Origin: Petrosia ficiformis
Lineage: Eukaryota; Porifera; Demospongiae; Haplosclerida; Petrosiidae
Direction of reading: 5' to 3'
Assembly (NCBI GenBank): GCA_947044365.1
Contig: OX345646.1
Coordinates: forward strand, 4,821,327 to 4,885,326
Length of the DNA stretch: 64,000 bases
Shown here: positions 1 through 11,920 of the stretch, in pieces
How the letters are laid out: each line of letters opens with the position of its first letter
Numbering within the stretch: the stretch's first letter is position 1
Made by a program: the position numbers and the translations under genes
Notes under the pieces: generated by a model
Databases searched by the model: none
Seen by the model: the letters and a program-made list of their open reading frames with translations, nothing else
What the model was told of the DNA's origin: nothing

Positions 1-240
1 TTTCCTCATTAATACAAAGTGTACATGTACTCAAGTCCTTAGTGAGTACTTGTACTTACATGTAAATACAATAAGTACACATGTATGAGTACTTGTACTG
101 TATATAGTACATGTACTTGTACTTAAGTCTTTACTTGTTGAGTACCTGTACATGTACTTGTACTTGTACTTGTTGAGTACTTGTACATGTACTTGTACTT
201 ACATTTACATGTAAGTTCTTAGTTGAGAGGCTGTTCAACA
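1..240. repeat. GTAC/ACATGT-rich simple repeat
   Basis: Irregular runs of gtacttgtac and acatgtac motifs fill the left edge. There is no coding signal. The same acatgtac word recurs across the window as AT-rich filler. Confidence 0.7.
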
Positions 241-493
241 TTACTGGTCATCCCTGACTAAGTACAGTTGTTCAGATGTACATACACCTACATGATATAT
301 GTATATCATGTATCACAGTATAATCAAACGTTTTACATGTCAGTTACAAACAGCACCAACATGTAAGTACTTATAAACTTCTTCATGGCTTCTTTTATTG
401 TCCATCAGGTTTATTTTTATTTTGAGCAAATCCTAACTTAAGAACGTCACATAATAAGCAACTTATATCTACGTTTGCAAGAACAAACTCTAT

Positions 494-672
494 ACAGTGA
501 AACTCCTCTATTGAGGACTCCCTGAAATGAGGACACCCCTGTATTAAGGACACTTACAAATGTCCTAAACTGTGCTTTATAATATACATTCACCCCTGAA
601 ATGAGGACACCCCTGTAATCAGGACACTTATATTTGTCCCAATGGTGTCTGGAATAGAGGAGTTCCATTGTA
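494..672. mobile_element. MITE with CTCCTCTATT terminal inverted repeats
   Basis: The left end reads acagtgaaactcctctatt and the right end reads its approximate inverse, aatagaggagttccattgta. Internally the motif gaggacacccctgt occurs twice. A second, shorter copy in opposite orientation lies at 34997-35138, so this is an interspersed family. Open reading frames across it are not genes. Confidence 0.65.
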
Positions 673-805
673 CTCTAATTATTTCATGTTTAAGATTTAC
701 AACTTCACATGAAAGCATGAAGCCAATTTTACAACAGTGGATTCAATCACCACATGATAGTAGACCTTTATCAAATTACATTCGATTGTATATCTATTTA
801 TGTAC

Positions 806-1019
806 CAGAGTTTTTGATAACTTTTGAAACTTGGATCAAATTGGGTCAACAATGGTTAGTGTGTGTGCCATTGGGAATACCCAATTAACTAAGAATTAAT
901 GCTGTTAGTGACAATATAATCATAATTAACTGCACCACTGGCCCAAAGAGAAAACTGTGCAGTGCCAAATAAGAAGCTTTATGGGCCAATGGTGTACCAT
1001 ATGAGCTTATCTAAAACAC
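806..1019. mobile_element. hAT-type MITE, 'GTTTTTGATAAG' family, copy 1
   Basis: About 215 bases, ending in CAGAGTTTTTGATAA at one side and the inverse of CAGTGTTTTAGATAAG at the other. The interior contains the shared words ttaatgctgttagtgacaat and actgtgcagtgccaaataag. Further copies lie at 1990-2118 (truncated), 6410-6633, 37691-37915, 39049-39270 and 41844-42059. Confidence 0.75.
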
Positions 1020-1053
1020 GTACATATACATACATTGTATTCATGTATCTCAC

Positions 1054-1442
1054 CATATACTGAATTCTAGGTCCTAAACTGCCGATAGGAGCTCCATTTA
1101 GTTCCTCTGTTGCGTCTTGAGATGTCTCTGATACTCTAAAAGGACTGAATATTCCCATTTTAATAATAACGTGAGGATCTAACTGTTCCTCTTGAGAAAG
1201 ATCTAAATGTGAATAATAGTGTAATGAAATTACTATCACAAAATGAATGCACTAAAGTGCAGAACCCTCGCTAAAAAGATGCTACTATGAATGTATGCTT
1301 CTCAGCATAAACAATCAATAATGAAACAGGGAGTCATGGCGTTCCTCATCTACTCACATTCATATCTCCTCAGAACTGGTGACAAGACTTCACAGACAGC
1401 TGCAGAAACACTTGTTACGACGAGGCCCAAGAAACAAAGCGT
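1054..1442 (-). CDS. Two candidate exons of an unrecognised gene
   Basis: Read on the minus strand, 1442-1358 is open after a cttag acceptor and ends at a GTGAGT donor in phase 1. The stretch 1202-1054 follows an atttag acceptor, continues in phase and ends at GTGAGA. The joined peptide starts with a hydrophobic run (LCFLGLVVTSVSAAV) and continues as a polar segment containing LSQEEQLDPHVIIKMG. Matching phase and two good donors favour real exons. No start, stop or family could be assigned, and the rest of the gene may lie in the repeats or outside the window. Confidence 0.35.
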
Positions 1443-1719
1443 CTAAGATACAAAACTTTCTGGAATCTTCGACAAAATGTGTATGCATGCTCGATCTCCA
1501 CCTACGTTTGGATTAACCAATTTAATTAATAGGCGTGACTGAGTAACAATGGCACAAAAAAGCCTATTTTTCGACTTTGCACGACTGTATCTTTTCCATC
1601 GAAGAGTTTTCTTGCAAATCGCTTGAATCTCGCAGTAGACCCAGTGTGCTCTTTCCTTCGCAGTGACCAAGAATCTTCAAAAGTAAGCTGTTGCAAAGAT
1701 TAGTGGGAACACACACACA

Positions 1720-2300
<581 letters not shown>

Positions 2301-2340
2301 TAAATGTCCAGGTATGGTACATGATATTGACTTGTTTTAT

Positions 2341-2443
2341 TTCAGGTTCTACTCCAAATTCAAAGGATGGTAAGGAATGTATAATGAATGTCACAAGTAC
2401 ATCGTCTGAAGAGTTGGGACACTATGAAAATAAACAATCATAA
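2341..2443 (+). other. Possible terminal exon, unassigned
   Basis: A tttatttcag acceptor precedes an open stretch that ends at a TAA at about 2441-2443, and a ctaaataaa sequence that could be a poly(A) signal follows near 2464. The peptide is polar and includes NVTSTSSEELGHYENKQS. No upstream plus-strand exon was found to join it, so it may be chance. Confidence 0.2.
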
Positions 2444-2504
2444 CTCATAACCTCTTCCCCCTCTAAATAAAAGACGTGTTACATGTAGTTAAATGTACAG
2501 TATA

Positions 2505-2702
2505 TCTCAATAAAATGTCACTATACAGTAACAGTAATTATCTTAGTTCTACTGTCAGTATAGTATAGTAATTACTGTCTCACTACTGTGGTGTTCAATT
2601 GACAAGTATACCAATTACTGTCCAAACTACTGTTGAACTACTGTAGTGTGGAAATGAAACTACTGAGTAGTTACTGTACTGTATGGTGACTTTTTATTGA
2701 CA
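2505..2702. mobile_element. Palindromic 'GTCAATTGAACACCACAG' family, solo copy
   Basis: The element begins with cagtatatctcaataaaatgtcac and ends with the inverse, gtgactttttattgacatatactg. The centre holds ctcactactgtggtgttcaattgac. This family recurs as solo copies and as tandem arrays of a 111-117 base core at 3604-4021, 16360-17022, 32614-32768, 33128-33330, 39310-40026, 43389-43790 and 46484-47456. Confidence 0.7.
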
Positions 2703-3015
2703 TATACTGTATTATATTAACTAGTAGCAATGTCCTTACTACTAAAGGAATTTAGATTTAGCCATGAAGTTCTCTTTGTGGAGTTATCAGACCTGTCCAT
2801 CTGTTTACTGTAGCTGTGTATAATATAAGAAGGGGGTGCGGGTGAGGGACTTGTCTCCCATGGAAGCTACATGTAGGTTACCAATAGGAACAGCATCACT
2901 CAATGCCTTTATAATTCAACTTCTGCCACACCCACCTTTACTGCAACATTTTGTAAATGATGGCCTGCGAGTCAAGTCATTGTTGTGATACCAAAACAAC
3001 ACCACAAGTCCACAA

Positions 3016-3087
3016 CTAAACAAACAAACAAACAAACAAACAAACAAACAAACAAACAAACAAACAAACAAACAAACAAACAAACAA
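3016..3087. repeat. (CAAA)n microsatellite
   Basis: About 18 uninterrupted copies of caaa are visible. It lies just downstream of the small minus-strand gene that ends at 3130. Confidence 0.95.
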
Positions 3088-3129
3088 AATGCTAAACAAT
3101 AAGTCATCCAATTAATACACTTACATCAT

Positions 3130-4716
3130 TCAACTAACATGTTGCTTAAGACAAAGTTGTAGATCATCTGGTAACTGATGAAACAGACCTTCGTGATTAT
3201 ATACAGGAGTTCCTGATAGTACTATTAATACTACAGGATCAGATATATAATAATCTTCAAATCCATATACACCACTATAAATAGAATAGAAAGGTGATAT
3301 GATGTATATACATGAGCTGCTAATAGTACATGTCTTGCAGTAACTACACATGTAATGGAGATTTAGCTCATGAGTCCTACTCTCTTATATACACGCATGT
3401 AGCGTAGATGAAATGGAAAACTGTCTGAGTACCCATGCAATGGTCCCTCCCCTTCTCTCCCCCCTCCAGTGTGGTATCTCTCCCCAAGAAACTTTTTTAA
3501 GATTCAGAGATCAATTATGGTGTGCAAATCAATCCAGGCTCCACATATTTGAAGGTGAAAATCCCACAATTACCACCTCTTAATTGTTATTATACATGAA
3601 CAGTATAATTATATCAATATAATGTGACTATATAGTAACAGTAATTATCTTAGTTCTACTGTCAGTATAATATAGTAATTACTGTCTCACTACTGTGGTG
3701 TTCAATTGACAAGTACAGTATACAGTATGTCAATTAATAAAATGTCACCATACAGTAACAGTAATTATCTTAGTTCTACTGTCAGTATAGTATAGTAATT
3801 ACTGTATCACTACTGTGGTGTTCAATTGACAAGTACAGTATATGTCAATAAAAAGTCACTATACAGTAACAGTAATTATCTTAGTTCTACTGTCAGTATA
3901 GTATAGTAATTACTGTCTCACTACTGTGGTGTTCAATTACTGTCAAAACTACTGTTGAACTACTGTAGTGTGAAATGAAACTATTGTGTAATTTCTGTAC
4001 TGTATGGTGACATTTTATTGACACTGTGTTTCCCTAAAGGGTTGTATCATAGCGCTCCCCCACCTTATTGCTTCTCCACCCTTTAATTTTAAATTTTATG
4101 CTGAAAAACACTGTTTTATAACACGGATTGAACAGTGTTGACCAAACATCATCTACCAGTTATGCACTCCCCCACCCTAATATTTATCTTGTGGGAAACA
4201 CCGTGACATATTCATGTACATGTATTTCACTATACTCACCACATTGGTACACAATAATACGGTAGGATTTCACTGAATATTGGTACTGGTAAAGGGTCTG
4301 GTAATAATTGAGGGTCCTTTAATGACACATGAAAAGCTCCTTCATTAAACGTTCCTAATAAGGTCTTGCATTTTTGACGTGTGTACCACCAGAAATGGCT
4401 GTACTCATTTTCTGCATAAAAAGATAATTAAATACTGCATATACTAGTCTCATCCCCAAACCCATTGTGAAGTATGAGAATGGAAATATGAGGGTATATA
4501 ATATTATACAGCTTATCTCAGAGACAGTTGTAAGATTAAAATTTACTTCTTCCCAAAAATAGATTAGCTTAATGCATTTTATGAGCAGTTAAGTACAGCA
4601 TGAAAATAATCATGGCGAACTAGTTGTGACTTAGTATTCACTAACAAAGATGACATGTGTTTCTGGGAGAGAAACAATTGAATTTTTTTACCTTCAGACC
4701 TTTTTTGAGCAGCCAT
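3130..4716 (-). CDS. Unknown 113-residue protein, three exons
   Basis: Exons, in transcript order, are 4716-4692, 4411-4240 and 3274-3130. Phases 1 and 2 match across both introns, giving 342 bases from ATG to TGA. The chosen start (MAAQKRSE) is the ATG whose short exon ends at a GTAAAA donor; a longer upstream frame exists but is less economical. The protein has an aromatic and proline-rich middle (EYSHFWWYTRQKCK; PDPLPVPIFSEILPYYC) and a hydrophobic segment DPVVLIVLSGTPVY, with no signal peptide or clear membrane span. The gene is transcribed divergently from the ATP synthase OSCP gene only 102 bases away, which suggests housekeeping-type expression. I do not recognise the family. Intron 2 holds a tandem of the palindromic 111-base family and another MITE. 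Confidence 0.7.
3604..4021. repeat. Tandem copies of the 111-base palindromic family
   Basis: Three consecutive units contain tagttctactgtcagtat and ctcactactgtggtgttc. The right end is the element terminus, gtgacattttattgac. It lies in intron 2 of the small minus-strand gene. Confidence 0.8.
4022..4204. mobile_element. MITE with CACTGTGTTTCCC ends
   Basis: The left end, cactgtgtttccc, is matched by the right end, gggaaacaccgtg. The interior repeats ctcccccacc near both sides in direct orientation. It abuts the palindromic array, so its target-site duplication is not clear. Confidence 0.5.
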
Positions 4717-4818
4717 GTTCCACTTTGTGGGTGAGGTAGTAGGCGGGATTTATTGATCACATGACTATCACGTGGTACTGTAACAACCGCCATCTTGATT
4801 TTTAGGGAGTCAATCAAA
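4717..4818. promoter_or_regulatory. Shared divergent promoter
   Basis: Only 102 bases separate the start codon of the 113-residue protein (minus) from that of OSCP (plus). The interval contains a CACGTG E-box at 4769-4774. It also contains ccgccatctt at 4787-4796, which read on the other strand is AAGATGGCGG, a YY1-like motif often near start sites of mitochondrial and ribosomal genes. No TATA box is seen. The regulatory role is inferred from motif identity and position. Confidence 0.5.
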
Positions 4819-7800
4819 ATGGCAGGTTGGAGAAGTGTAGCTTTGTTGAGAAACAGTGGCTGGGTGAGTATCCATTTTAAATTACAAACGCCATTTGAGC
4901 AAACCTTTATATCAGACCATACTCTTCTACATGCATGCATATGTATATATATATATATATAATATTTATTTATTTATTTGTTTTTGTGTTCCACTACAGG
5001 CTAGGACTCTGACTACATCTGTACCAGCTGGAGCTGCAGCACAGCCTGTTAAAGTAAGACAATAGAATCATGTACGGTATGAGTGAAGAGAAGATTAGGT
5101 TCCGTAATCCACCAATAAGATTATGAAATTGTTTCATGTGACTATTGTGACACAAAAAGGAGAACATTTTTATGGCCCGTAAGAACATCCCTATGATTGC
5201 TTTCCCACGGGTTCAATGTATGTTTATATATATGTTTGTGGCCACTTACGTGAGTATGCGTTGTATACATAGTTAAGGAAGTACACATGTATACATCATT
5301 CCAGAGGGCTCGGTCAATTATTGGTCGTGGTGCGTAAAAGAACGCGCTCTACAGACCAAAGCTGTATAGCTTACTTGGAAACTAATAGCTAACCATTCTA
5401 CCTGAAATATAATTCTAAAGTTCTACAAGGTCCTTTAAAAGGTACATGTAGATAATCAAAATAATAACTATAATAGCTGATGTGTTTCAGGTATAATGAT
5501 GTCAGCAGTCATAGGGATGCTTTTTTCTCCATATATCTTGTTTTCATACCTACAGTCTTAGTGGGTATGACTGAAATACTTAGTGCTTTATGGTAATGTA
5601 CATGTACATGTTATCATAATTACATGTACTTATACATACATATGTACATGTACATATTGTTATTATTTGCCTGTTACCATGGTGATATTAATCGACTGTT
5701 CTTATGTTTTAGGTCCCCATACAAGTGTTTGGTTTGGAGGGAAGATATGCGCATGCCATGTTCTCAGCCGCTTCTAAGAAAAAATCACTAGAGAAAGTCG
5801 AAGAAGAATTAAAGGATTTTCAAGTGAGGAAATAATAGAATGTTTTCTAATTTCTACTGTATCCGTTTTACAATTCACTATAATTGGTCTCTCTGTGATC
5901 TTTTTGAGGGGTACAATACAACTTTATCGTAGTGTTGTTTTAGTAAGGCATTTAGACCTTTAGTTAACTAAAATATGACTACGTAAGTTACAAGTCTACT
6001 GCAACAACTATCTAAAATGAAAATTGGTCAATAATAGACACTTTTAATTTAACTAAAACTAAAACCCTTTTAGTAAGCCTAATATTAACTAAATTAGACA
6101 TACACTAAAACAACACTGCCTCATAAGTACATGTACTGTGTACCGTACCCTAACTCTGATTCTCTGTTTTAGAAATTGATGGACAAATCTCCTAAATTAA
6201 CTAATTTCATGTTTAACCCGACTATTAGAAAACAACAAAAACAAGGTATGTCAAATTACTAAGACAAATTACACACTCACTCACACGCACACCAGACATG
6301 GTTCCAAGTACATTTGTAAGGACTTAAGTAAAGCACAAGTACTATATACATGTACATATACAAAAACTATATTAAAAGTTTGAGAAACAAGGTATATATG
6401 TACTATAACCAGAGTTTTTGATAGGTTTAGAAGCTTAGGCCAAATTGGCTTAACAATGGTTAGTGTGTGCACCATTGAGAATACATCTTGAGCCAATTAA
6501 TTAAGAGTTAATGCTGTTAGTGACAATATAATCATAATTAACTGTGCCACTGGCCCAAAGAGAGAACTGTGCAGTGCCAAATAAGAAGCTCTTTGGGCCA
6601 ATGGTGCATCATATGAGCTTATCAAAAACACTGATTATTAGGGATGTGCGATACAACTAAATAATAGTATTGTGTATTTCTAGCAAAAATATCATGATAC
6701 GATACAGTATCACGATATTTGAAATAATAATTGAAATGCTTATAAAATGTAAATAAATGTACTGTTTGTTTTTATTTGTCAAGAAATGGTTAAAGAAATC
6801 AATCAAAGTTATGCTCACTAGCTTGTTATAATTGTTTTCAGGTACAAAATTAGACAAATGGGAACAAGTGTATATAGAGAAAAAAAGTATCCCTATGATT
6901 GCTTTATGGTGTCCAGCATTCAGTAATCATGGCTGACTTTATCATGCCTGAAACACAACAGCCTATTATACTTATTATTTTGATAATCTACTCTCTTTAC
7001 CTTTTAAAGAATCTTGTAGAACTTTAGAATAGGCCTGTGCGATAATCGCGATAACGATATTGTTGACATTCTTATCGCGATAATTTGCACATGCGCATAC
7101 TGCTCACATGTGATCACACGTTGTTCAATCGATACAAGGCTTACAAGCATCTCGTCAAGTAACGATGGCTTCTAACATTGAATACCTACATGTGTACCTT
7201 TAGAGAAGGCCAAATGTCCTGTTTGGAAATATTTCGGGTTTCCAGCACAAGAGGGGAAATTTCTGGAGCCGAATAAAAAGAAGAGACAGACAGTTCACTG
7301 TGTTTTGTCACTTTTGTGTAAGATGGAACATGAACTGGAAACTTAATAAATAATTTAGCTTTTATTCATTGAATTGAAATTAAATAAATTATGTTATTCA
7401 GTTATTCTTGAAATCAAATTATTGTGATAATCGTGATAGTTGGGATTATTATCGTGATATAGGTTTTTTCATTATCGCACAGGCCTACTTTAGAACTATA
7501 TTTCAGGTAGAATAGTTAGCTAGTACATGTAGTTCCAGTTTCTAATTCTATGTAAGCTACAAGCAGCTTTCTCTTTCTGCTGAGTTCGAGCGCGCATTCT
7601 ATTACGTGCCACACCCATTAATTGGCCGAGCCCCTGAGAATGACACAACCTCCTTAACTACGTATACAACGCATACTCGCGAAGTGGACACAAGAATATA
7701 AATATATATATAAACATACATCGAACCCGTGGGAAAGCAATCATAGGGATGGGCCTACGGGCCATAAAAACCATGTTTACTAAACTGCCCACACCAGTGT

Positions 7801-10788
7801 ATCGATACACCTAAAAGCCAATATTGTATCACGATATTGAATGAAAATATCGATATTTCGATATATCGATACCTATCACACATCACTACTGATTATAACT
7901 ATAACTAAAAGTGATTGCTATTGTCACTAAAACAACATCTTAAGTCCACTTTAAATTGCATGTACTAATTTTAGTGATTAACGTAACAATTAGTAATATG
8001 AGTACATGTACATGCTAAAATATATAAATTTCATGATCATTATTAGCCATGCCTCAGAAATTCACTTAAATTTATGCATGCTAAATTTAGTGAATGCAAT
8101 TCATAGTAAGCTCAAAGTATATTCACTCCAGTTGACAGCAATCATGGGATTCCCCATAAAAGTTTCTACAGCCTCATGATCTCACATGCTTATAATTATG
8201 TATTATTATTATTACCATTACAGCTGCTTTGGCTGGTGTCTTGAAAGAAATGAAATATTCTGATCTAACTAAGAACCTGTTTGGTAAGACAACAGCAAGT
8301 GTTAAGATTTCATGCATAGATGGATGGTGGTTGAATGGATGAATAGATGAATGGATGGATGAATGGATGGATGAATGGATGGATCATGGATGGATGGATC
8401 ATGGATGGATGGATGGATGGATTGATAGATAGATGGATGAATGAGTGGGTGGTTGGTTGGGTAGATGGATGGATGGATCATTAATGGATAAATGGATACG
8501 GTAAATGCACTGGTAACTACTCTACAAGTTATGAAGTTCATGCATTATCTGTTGTAGAATCTTTACAAATTATTTTACATACATGTACATGTAGATGCTA
8601 TGGCTGAAAATAATCGACTGACTAAGGCTCCTTCTGTTATCAAAGCTTATGGTACTATAATGAGTGCATATAGAGGAGAAGTCTCATGTACTGTGACTAG
8701 TGCTAAAGTATGTGCCTTTGTTCTGTCTATCTGTGGTTTGTTTATGTGTCTGAGTTGATCTGTGTGTACAATGTACAGTACATGTACATGCATGTCTGCT
8801 TGTCTGTCTATCCGTCTATCTGTGGTGTTTCTGTGCCTCTTTGTGTCTGTGTGTGTGTACATGTATATCTGTGTGTATGTACATTTAAGTGTACACGTAT
8901 GTCTGTTGGTACTTGTGTGTGTCTGTCTATCTGTCTGTCTGTCTGTGCACCAGTGTTTGTGACTCTATCTGTGTACAGTGTACATGTACACTGTACATGT
9001 GTATGTGTGTGTATACATTGTATCTGTGTGTATCTACATGTACATGTATGTGTACATGTATGTGTACATTGTACATGTATGTCTGTGTGTATTTGTGGTT
9101 TGTCTGTCTGTGTGTTTGTGTGTGTCTGTGTAATGAGGTAGATGTATGTGTAGTAATGATCCTAACAATGTATTGCCATGTCTCTATTCTTATTATTTCG
9201 TAGACTTTGGACAACAAAAGTTTAAAGGAGGTAGAAACTGTATTACAGCAATTTGTAGAAAAAGGACAGAAGCTAAATATTGAATTAAAGGTACATGTAC
9301 AATGTGTATTCAGATTGATACATGATTTACTAGTGTTGCACCTACATGTACATGTATACTGTATATTGATTCTGCCTAGCAAGACTAATTCCCTCTAACT
9401 GCAATACTCACTTGTGTTAGACAGGGGACCTTATGATAAAATCGCCAATACCAAAATATGATGCCAACTGGAACAGTACACTATATTTGTGAACTGATCA
9501 AATGTACAAAATCATGCTCCGTTTGCTGTAGGGAAGCAGCAAAGTGGAGTGTCTTGCTATCATGACCCAATGTTTCAATACACCCACACAATTCTGAATG
9601 TAAACGATATATATATACGCTAGCTCAGATTCAACCTCTGTACTGCACAATTATATGCCTCAAAAAAATTAGAAAATATTGGCATTATTTTACATGTATT
9701 ACCTACAGAGTACAGACCGTCAAACTACATAATTATTCTATATCCATTATATCAGTGTTTTGTACATCCTTGCCAAGTTGGGGAGAAACATTCATATCAT
9801 ATGGACCATGTGACTATGCGGCTTTAATTCATAACGCAAATACAGCGTTCTATCCTAATTTCTTAAACTATACAGTACACAATGTACTGTACATCTTTAT
9901 TACCCTGTGCAGTATGCTATGCACAGGGTTAAGCAATTGGTTGTGTCCATCAGTCAGTCAGTCTGTCTGTCATACAAACAAAAATCGGGGTCGATTTTTT
10001 TTTCAAATACTTTAAACATCTTTTAAACACGTCATATAACAAGATATATAGCATCGTGATGTCCAGCATTCAGTAATCATGGCTGACTCTGAAACAGTAC
10101 ACACTATTATAGTTATTATTTTGATTATCTACTTTTCTTACTTTTTAGAGGTTCTCGTAGAACTTTAGGAATGTATTGCACCTAGAACAGCTATTAGTTC
10201 CAGTTTCTACGAAAAGCTACAAGCAGTTTTCTTGCTGCTGGCCTTAGTGGCCTGTAGAGCTTGAACACACGTTCTTTTAGGCGTCAAGCCCCGGAATTAT
10301 GCAACTTCCTTAACTACACATGCTCGCGTAAAGTGACACAAACATATATATATAAACTTACTTCGAACTGTGGGAAAGCAATCATAGGAATGGCCTTACG
10401 TATGCATTTCTTACAGAAGCTACTGCAGTTCACAGTATTCACAATTCTGGTTTATCAGTTTAGAAAAGTCCACCATTTTTCAGTCAGTCACGCCCTTCAT
10501 TATAATAATCATAACACTTGTTTGAAACTTAAACATTTACCTACTATTATGATGAGCTATGCATTATTGCGTATGGTACGTGTTCTCAGTCCTAGCCCCT
10601 CCCCCTCTGTATAAATCCCTGCGGATGTATATATTTATAGTGTTCTTTTTACAAAATAATTTTTCTTTTTAAAGATTGACCCTTCTCTTATCGGAGGTCT
10701 AATAGTGGACATTGGTGACAAGTATATTGATATGTCTACAGCAACTAAAATTAAGAAAATTGTACAGAATCTACAAGAAGGATTGTAG
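4819..10788 (+). CDS. ATP5PO: ATP synthase subunit O (OSCP), mitochondrial
   Basis: Eight exons: 4819-4863, 5000-5053, 5713-5823, 6173-6245, 8224-8283, 8595-8707, 9204-9290 and 10675-10788. All phases match, giving 218 residues, close to the usual length for this subunit. The N-terminus ([15 protein letters not shown], then an Ala/Thr-rich stretch) fits a mitochondrial presequence. The diagnostic OSCP opening is [19 protein letters not shown]. The C-terminus carries the family signature [25 protein letters not shown] sits on top of the F1 head and links it to the peripheral stalk of ATP synthase in the inner membrane. The introns are swollen by transposons, most strikingly intron 4. Identity is secure from these motifs; the presequence cleavage site is not determined. 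Confidence 0.93.
5170..5520. mobile_element. 'CATCCCTATGATTGC' interspersed element, copy in OSCP intron 2
   Basis: It runs from tttttatggcccgtaagaac and catccctatgattgc to the inverse, gcagtcatagggatgc. Internal landmarks are gagtatgcgttgtatacat, gggctcggtcaatta and tgatgtgtttcaggtat. Other copies are split around 6860-7770, at 10055-10400, at 34020-34445, and partial at 36200-36260 and 43860-44010. Confidence 0.75.
5931..6117. mobile_element. MITE with GTGTTGTTTTAG ends
   Basis: The left end, agtgttgttttagt, is the inverse of the right end, actaaaacaacact. The interior is rich in ttagttaacta and actaaaaccctttt. Other copies or fragments lie near 19629-19856, 21501-21735, 27212-27290 and 32432-32500. 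Confidence 0.65.
6410..6633. mobile_element. hAT-type MITE, 'GTTTTTGATAAG' family, copy 3
   Basis: It ends with CAGAGTTTTTGATAG on the left and CAAAAACACTG on the right. If the later nested insertion at 6639-7888 is removed, the right flank reads attataac against actataac on the left: a 7-of-8 match for an 8-base target duplication. Confidence 0.7.
6860..7772. mobile_element. Middle element of the nest, 'CATCCCTATGATTGC' family
   Basis: Its left part (gtatccctatgattgc, cattcagtaatcatggctga) and right part (tgggaaagcaatcataggga, ggcctacgggccataaaaa) are the two halves of the family seen at 34020-34445. They are interrupted at 7030-7487 by the innermost element. Confidence 0.75.
7030..7487. 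mobile_element. Inner hAT-like MITE of the nest
   Basis: The ends are perfect 17-base inverted repeats, TAGGCCTGTGCGATAAT and ATTATCGCACAGGCCTA. They are flanked by the exact 8-base duplication ctttagaa (7022-7029 and 7488-7495). The uninterrupted copy near 5410-5430 shows the site before insertion. The 8-base duplication supports hAT-type transposition. Confidence 0.85.
8318..8500. repeat. (ATGG)n microsatellite
   Basis: Impure tandem atgg/gatggatg units lie in intron 5 of the OSCP gene. Confidence 0.9.
8708..9140. repeat. TG/TCTG-rich satellite in OSCP intron 6
   Basis: Mixed tgtctg, gtgtgt and tacatgtaca repeats fill most of intron 6. Long Cys/Val reading frames here on both strands are artefacts. 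Confidence 0.85.
10055..10400. mobile_element. 'CATCCCTATGATTGC' element, copy in OSCP intron 7
   Basis: It starts at gtgatgtccagcattcagta and ends at gggaaagcaatcataggaat. It is inverted relative to the copy at 5170-5520. A reading frame across it is not a gene. Confidence 0.65.
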
Positions 10789-11920
10789 TACAGGATATGT
10801 TACCTATTAGATATTTCACAAGTTAAACATATTGTAGTATTATAATTATAAGATATGTATCAAATTATTGCTTAAGCAATCAAGTAATATTGTAATTATT
10901 GATTCAACAACAGTACATATCTTATCGTGTAACTGGACAGTACATGAGAGTGCTATCGGATTGTGTAACCAGACAGTTACTGTATCAGATAATCTCATTC
11001 CCATACTACTGTGTACTGGACATGAGATTTGGAATTAGATGGTAATAGATGCTGAGTGTGGGTAGTACATGTATGTGTTATTTGATTTGATATGTATAAT
11101 TAGGAGTTTAAAGTTCTGTGTGTATAGTAGTCACACAAATAATTAATTATACTCATTTTGCAGGCCTACAAATGTGTATGCAAAATGACAATTTAGTAGG
11201 CAATGTGAGACTGGGAAAATGGCATGTAGGTGAAGTTAGAAGATATCATATTTGTGTAGGCAATGTGAGACTGGCATGTACAGTGTAGGTGAAGTGAAAA
11301 GATATCATTCTCGCTTTGCCTACTAGGTGATATACAGCTTAGCACCATCAGCCCACCCCAGCTATGACTAGAGATGAATTTGACGTTTGAAAATGACTCG
11401 TGCGTAATATTAATACATGTAGCAAGTATTAGCTATATTTCGAGTATGAGGGATATAAATAATTTTTCATTCGATCACTGTTTGGAGTTAACTATAACAA
11501 CTGTATGGCACTAATAGGCACACTCTTTAATTCATTAAAGAGGATATAACTGAAACCACTGTGCCTTTTCTGATTTGTAGTACTACTGAGCAGTTTTTTT
11601 TTGTTGTACCTCATCAAAATGACACAATTATAATTAATATTATATTCAACCATAATAATTATGATTACAATTGATATTGATAAATATAAGATATATGTAG
11701 ATGTGTGTGTATGTACATGTATATATCCATTACACAGGATGGAGTATAATATAATATTCACAGTAGCAACATGTAGATTCTTCTTTCTTAGTACAATAAT
11801 TTTATCGTGTTATAAACAGTTTAAAAAAGGAGAATGTATAAATACAAGAACACCTTATATGGAATTATGATTATCATAGTTACTGTAAGGTACATGTAAA
11901 ATTAACACATTAAGTAATAT
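10789..11920. other. Intergenic, OSCP to CARD gene (convergent ends)
   Basis: The 3' ends of OSCP (plus) and the CARD gene (minus) face each other here. A pair of direct repeats is visible (taggcaatgtgagactgg at about 11200 and 11258, each followed by gtaggtgaagt). No coding signal was recognised. Confidence 0.6.

Larger units (their letters stand above)
6639..7888. mobile_element. Outer hAT-like element of a three-level nest
   Basis: The termini are TAGGGATGTGCGATAC at 6639 and the inverse of TAGTGATGTGTGATAG ending at 7888. It is flanked by the perfect 8-base duplication ctgattat (6631-6638 and 7889-7896). An 8-base duplication and TAGGG-type ends are typical of hAT elements. The interior holds inverted blocks with atcgatac/atatcgat character and a second element of about 900 bases. 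No transposase frame is present, so it is non-autonomous. Confidence 0.8.

Noticed and set aside
8647..9398. Cys-rich frames in the OSCP intron
   Set aside because: They overlap TG/TCTG repeats and an already assigned OSCP exon read in other frames.
9755..10614. Two plus-strand frames of 86 and 117 residues
   Set aside because: The second crosses a CATCCCTATGATTGC element and the first has no start context or homology that I recognise; both lie in OSCP intron 7.
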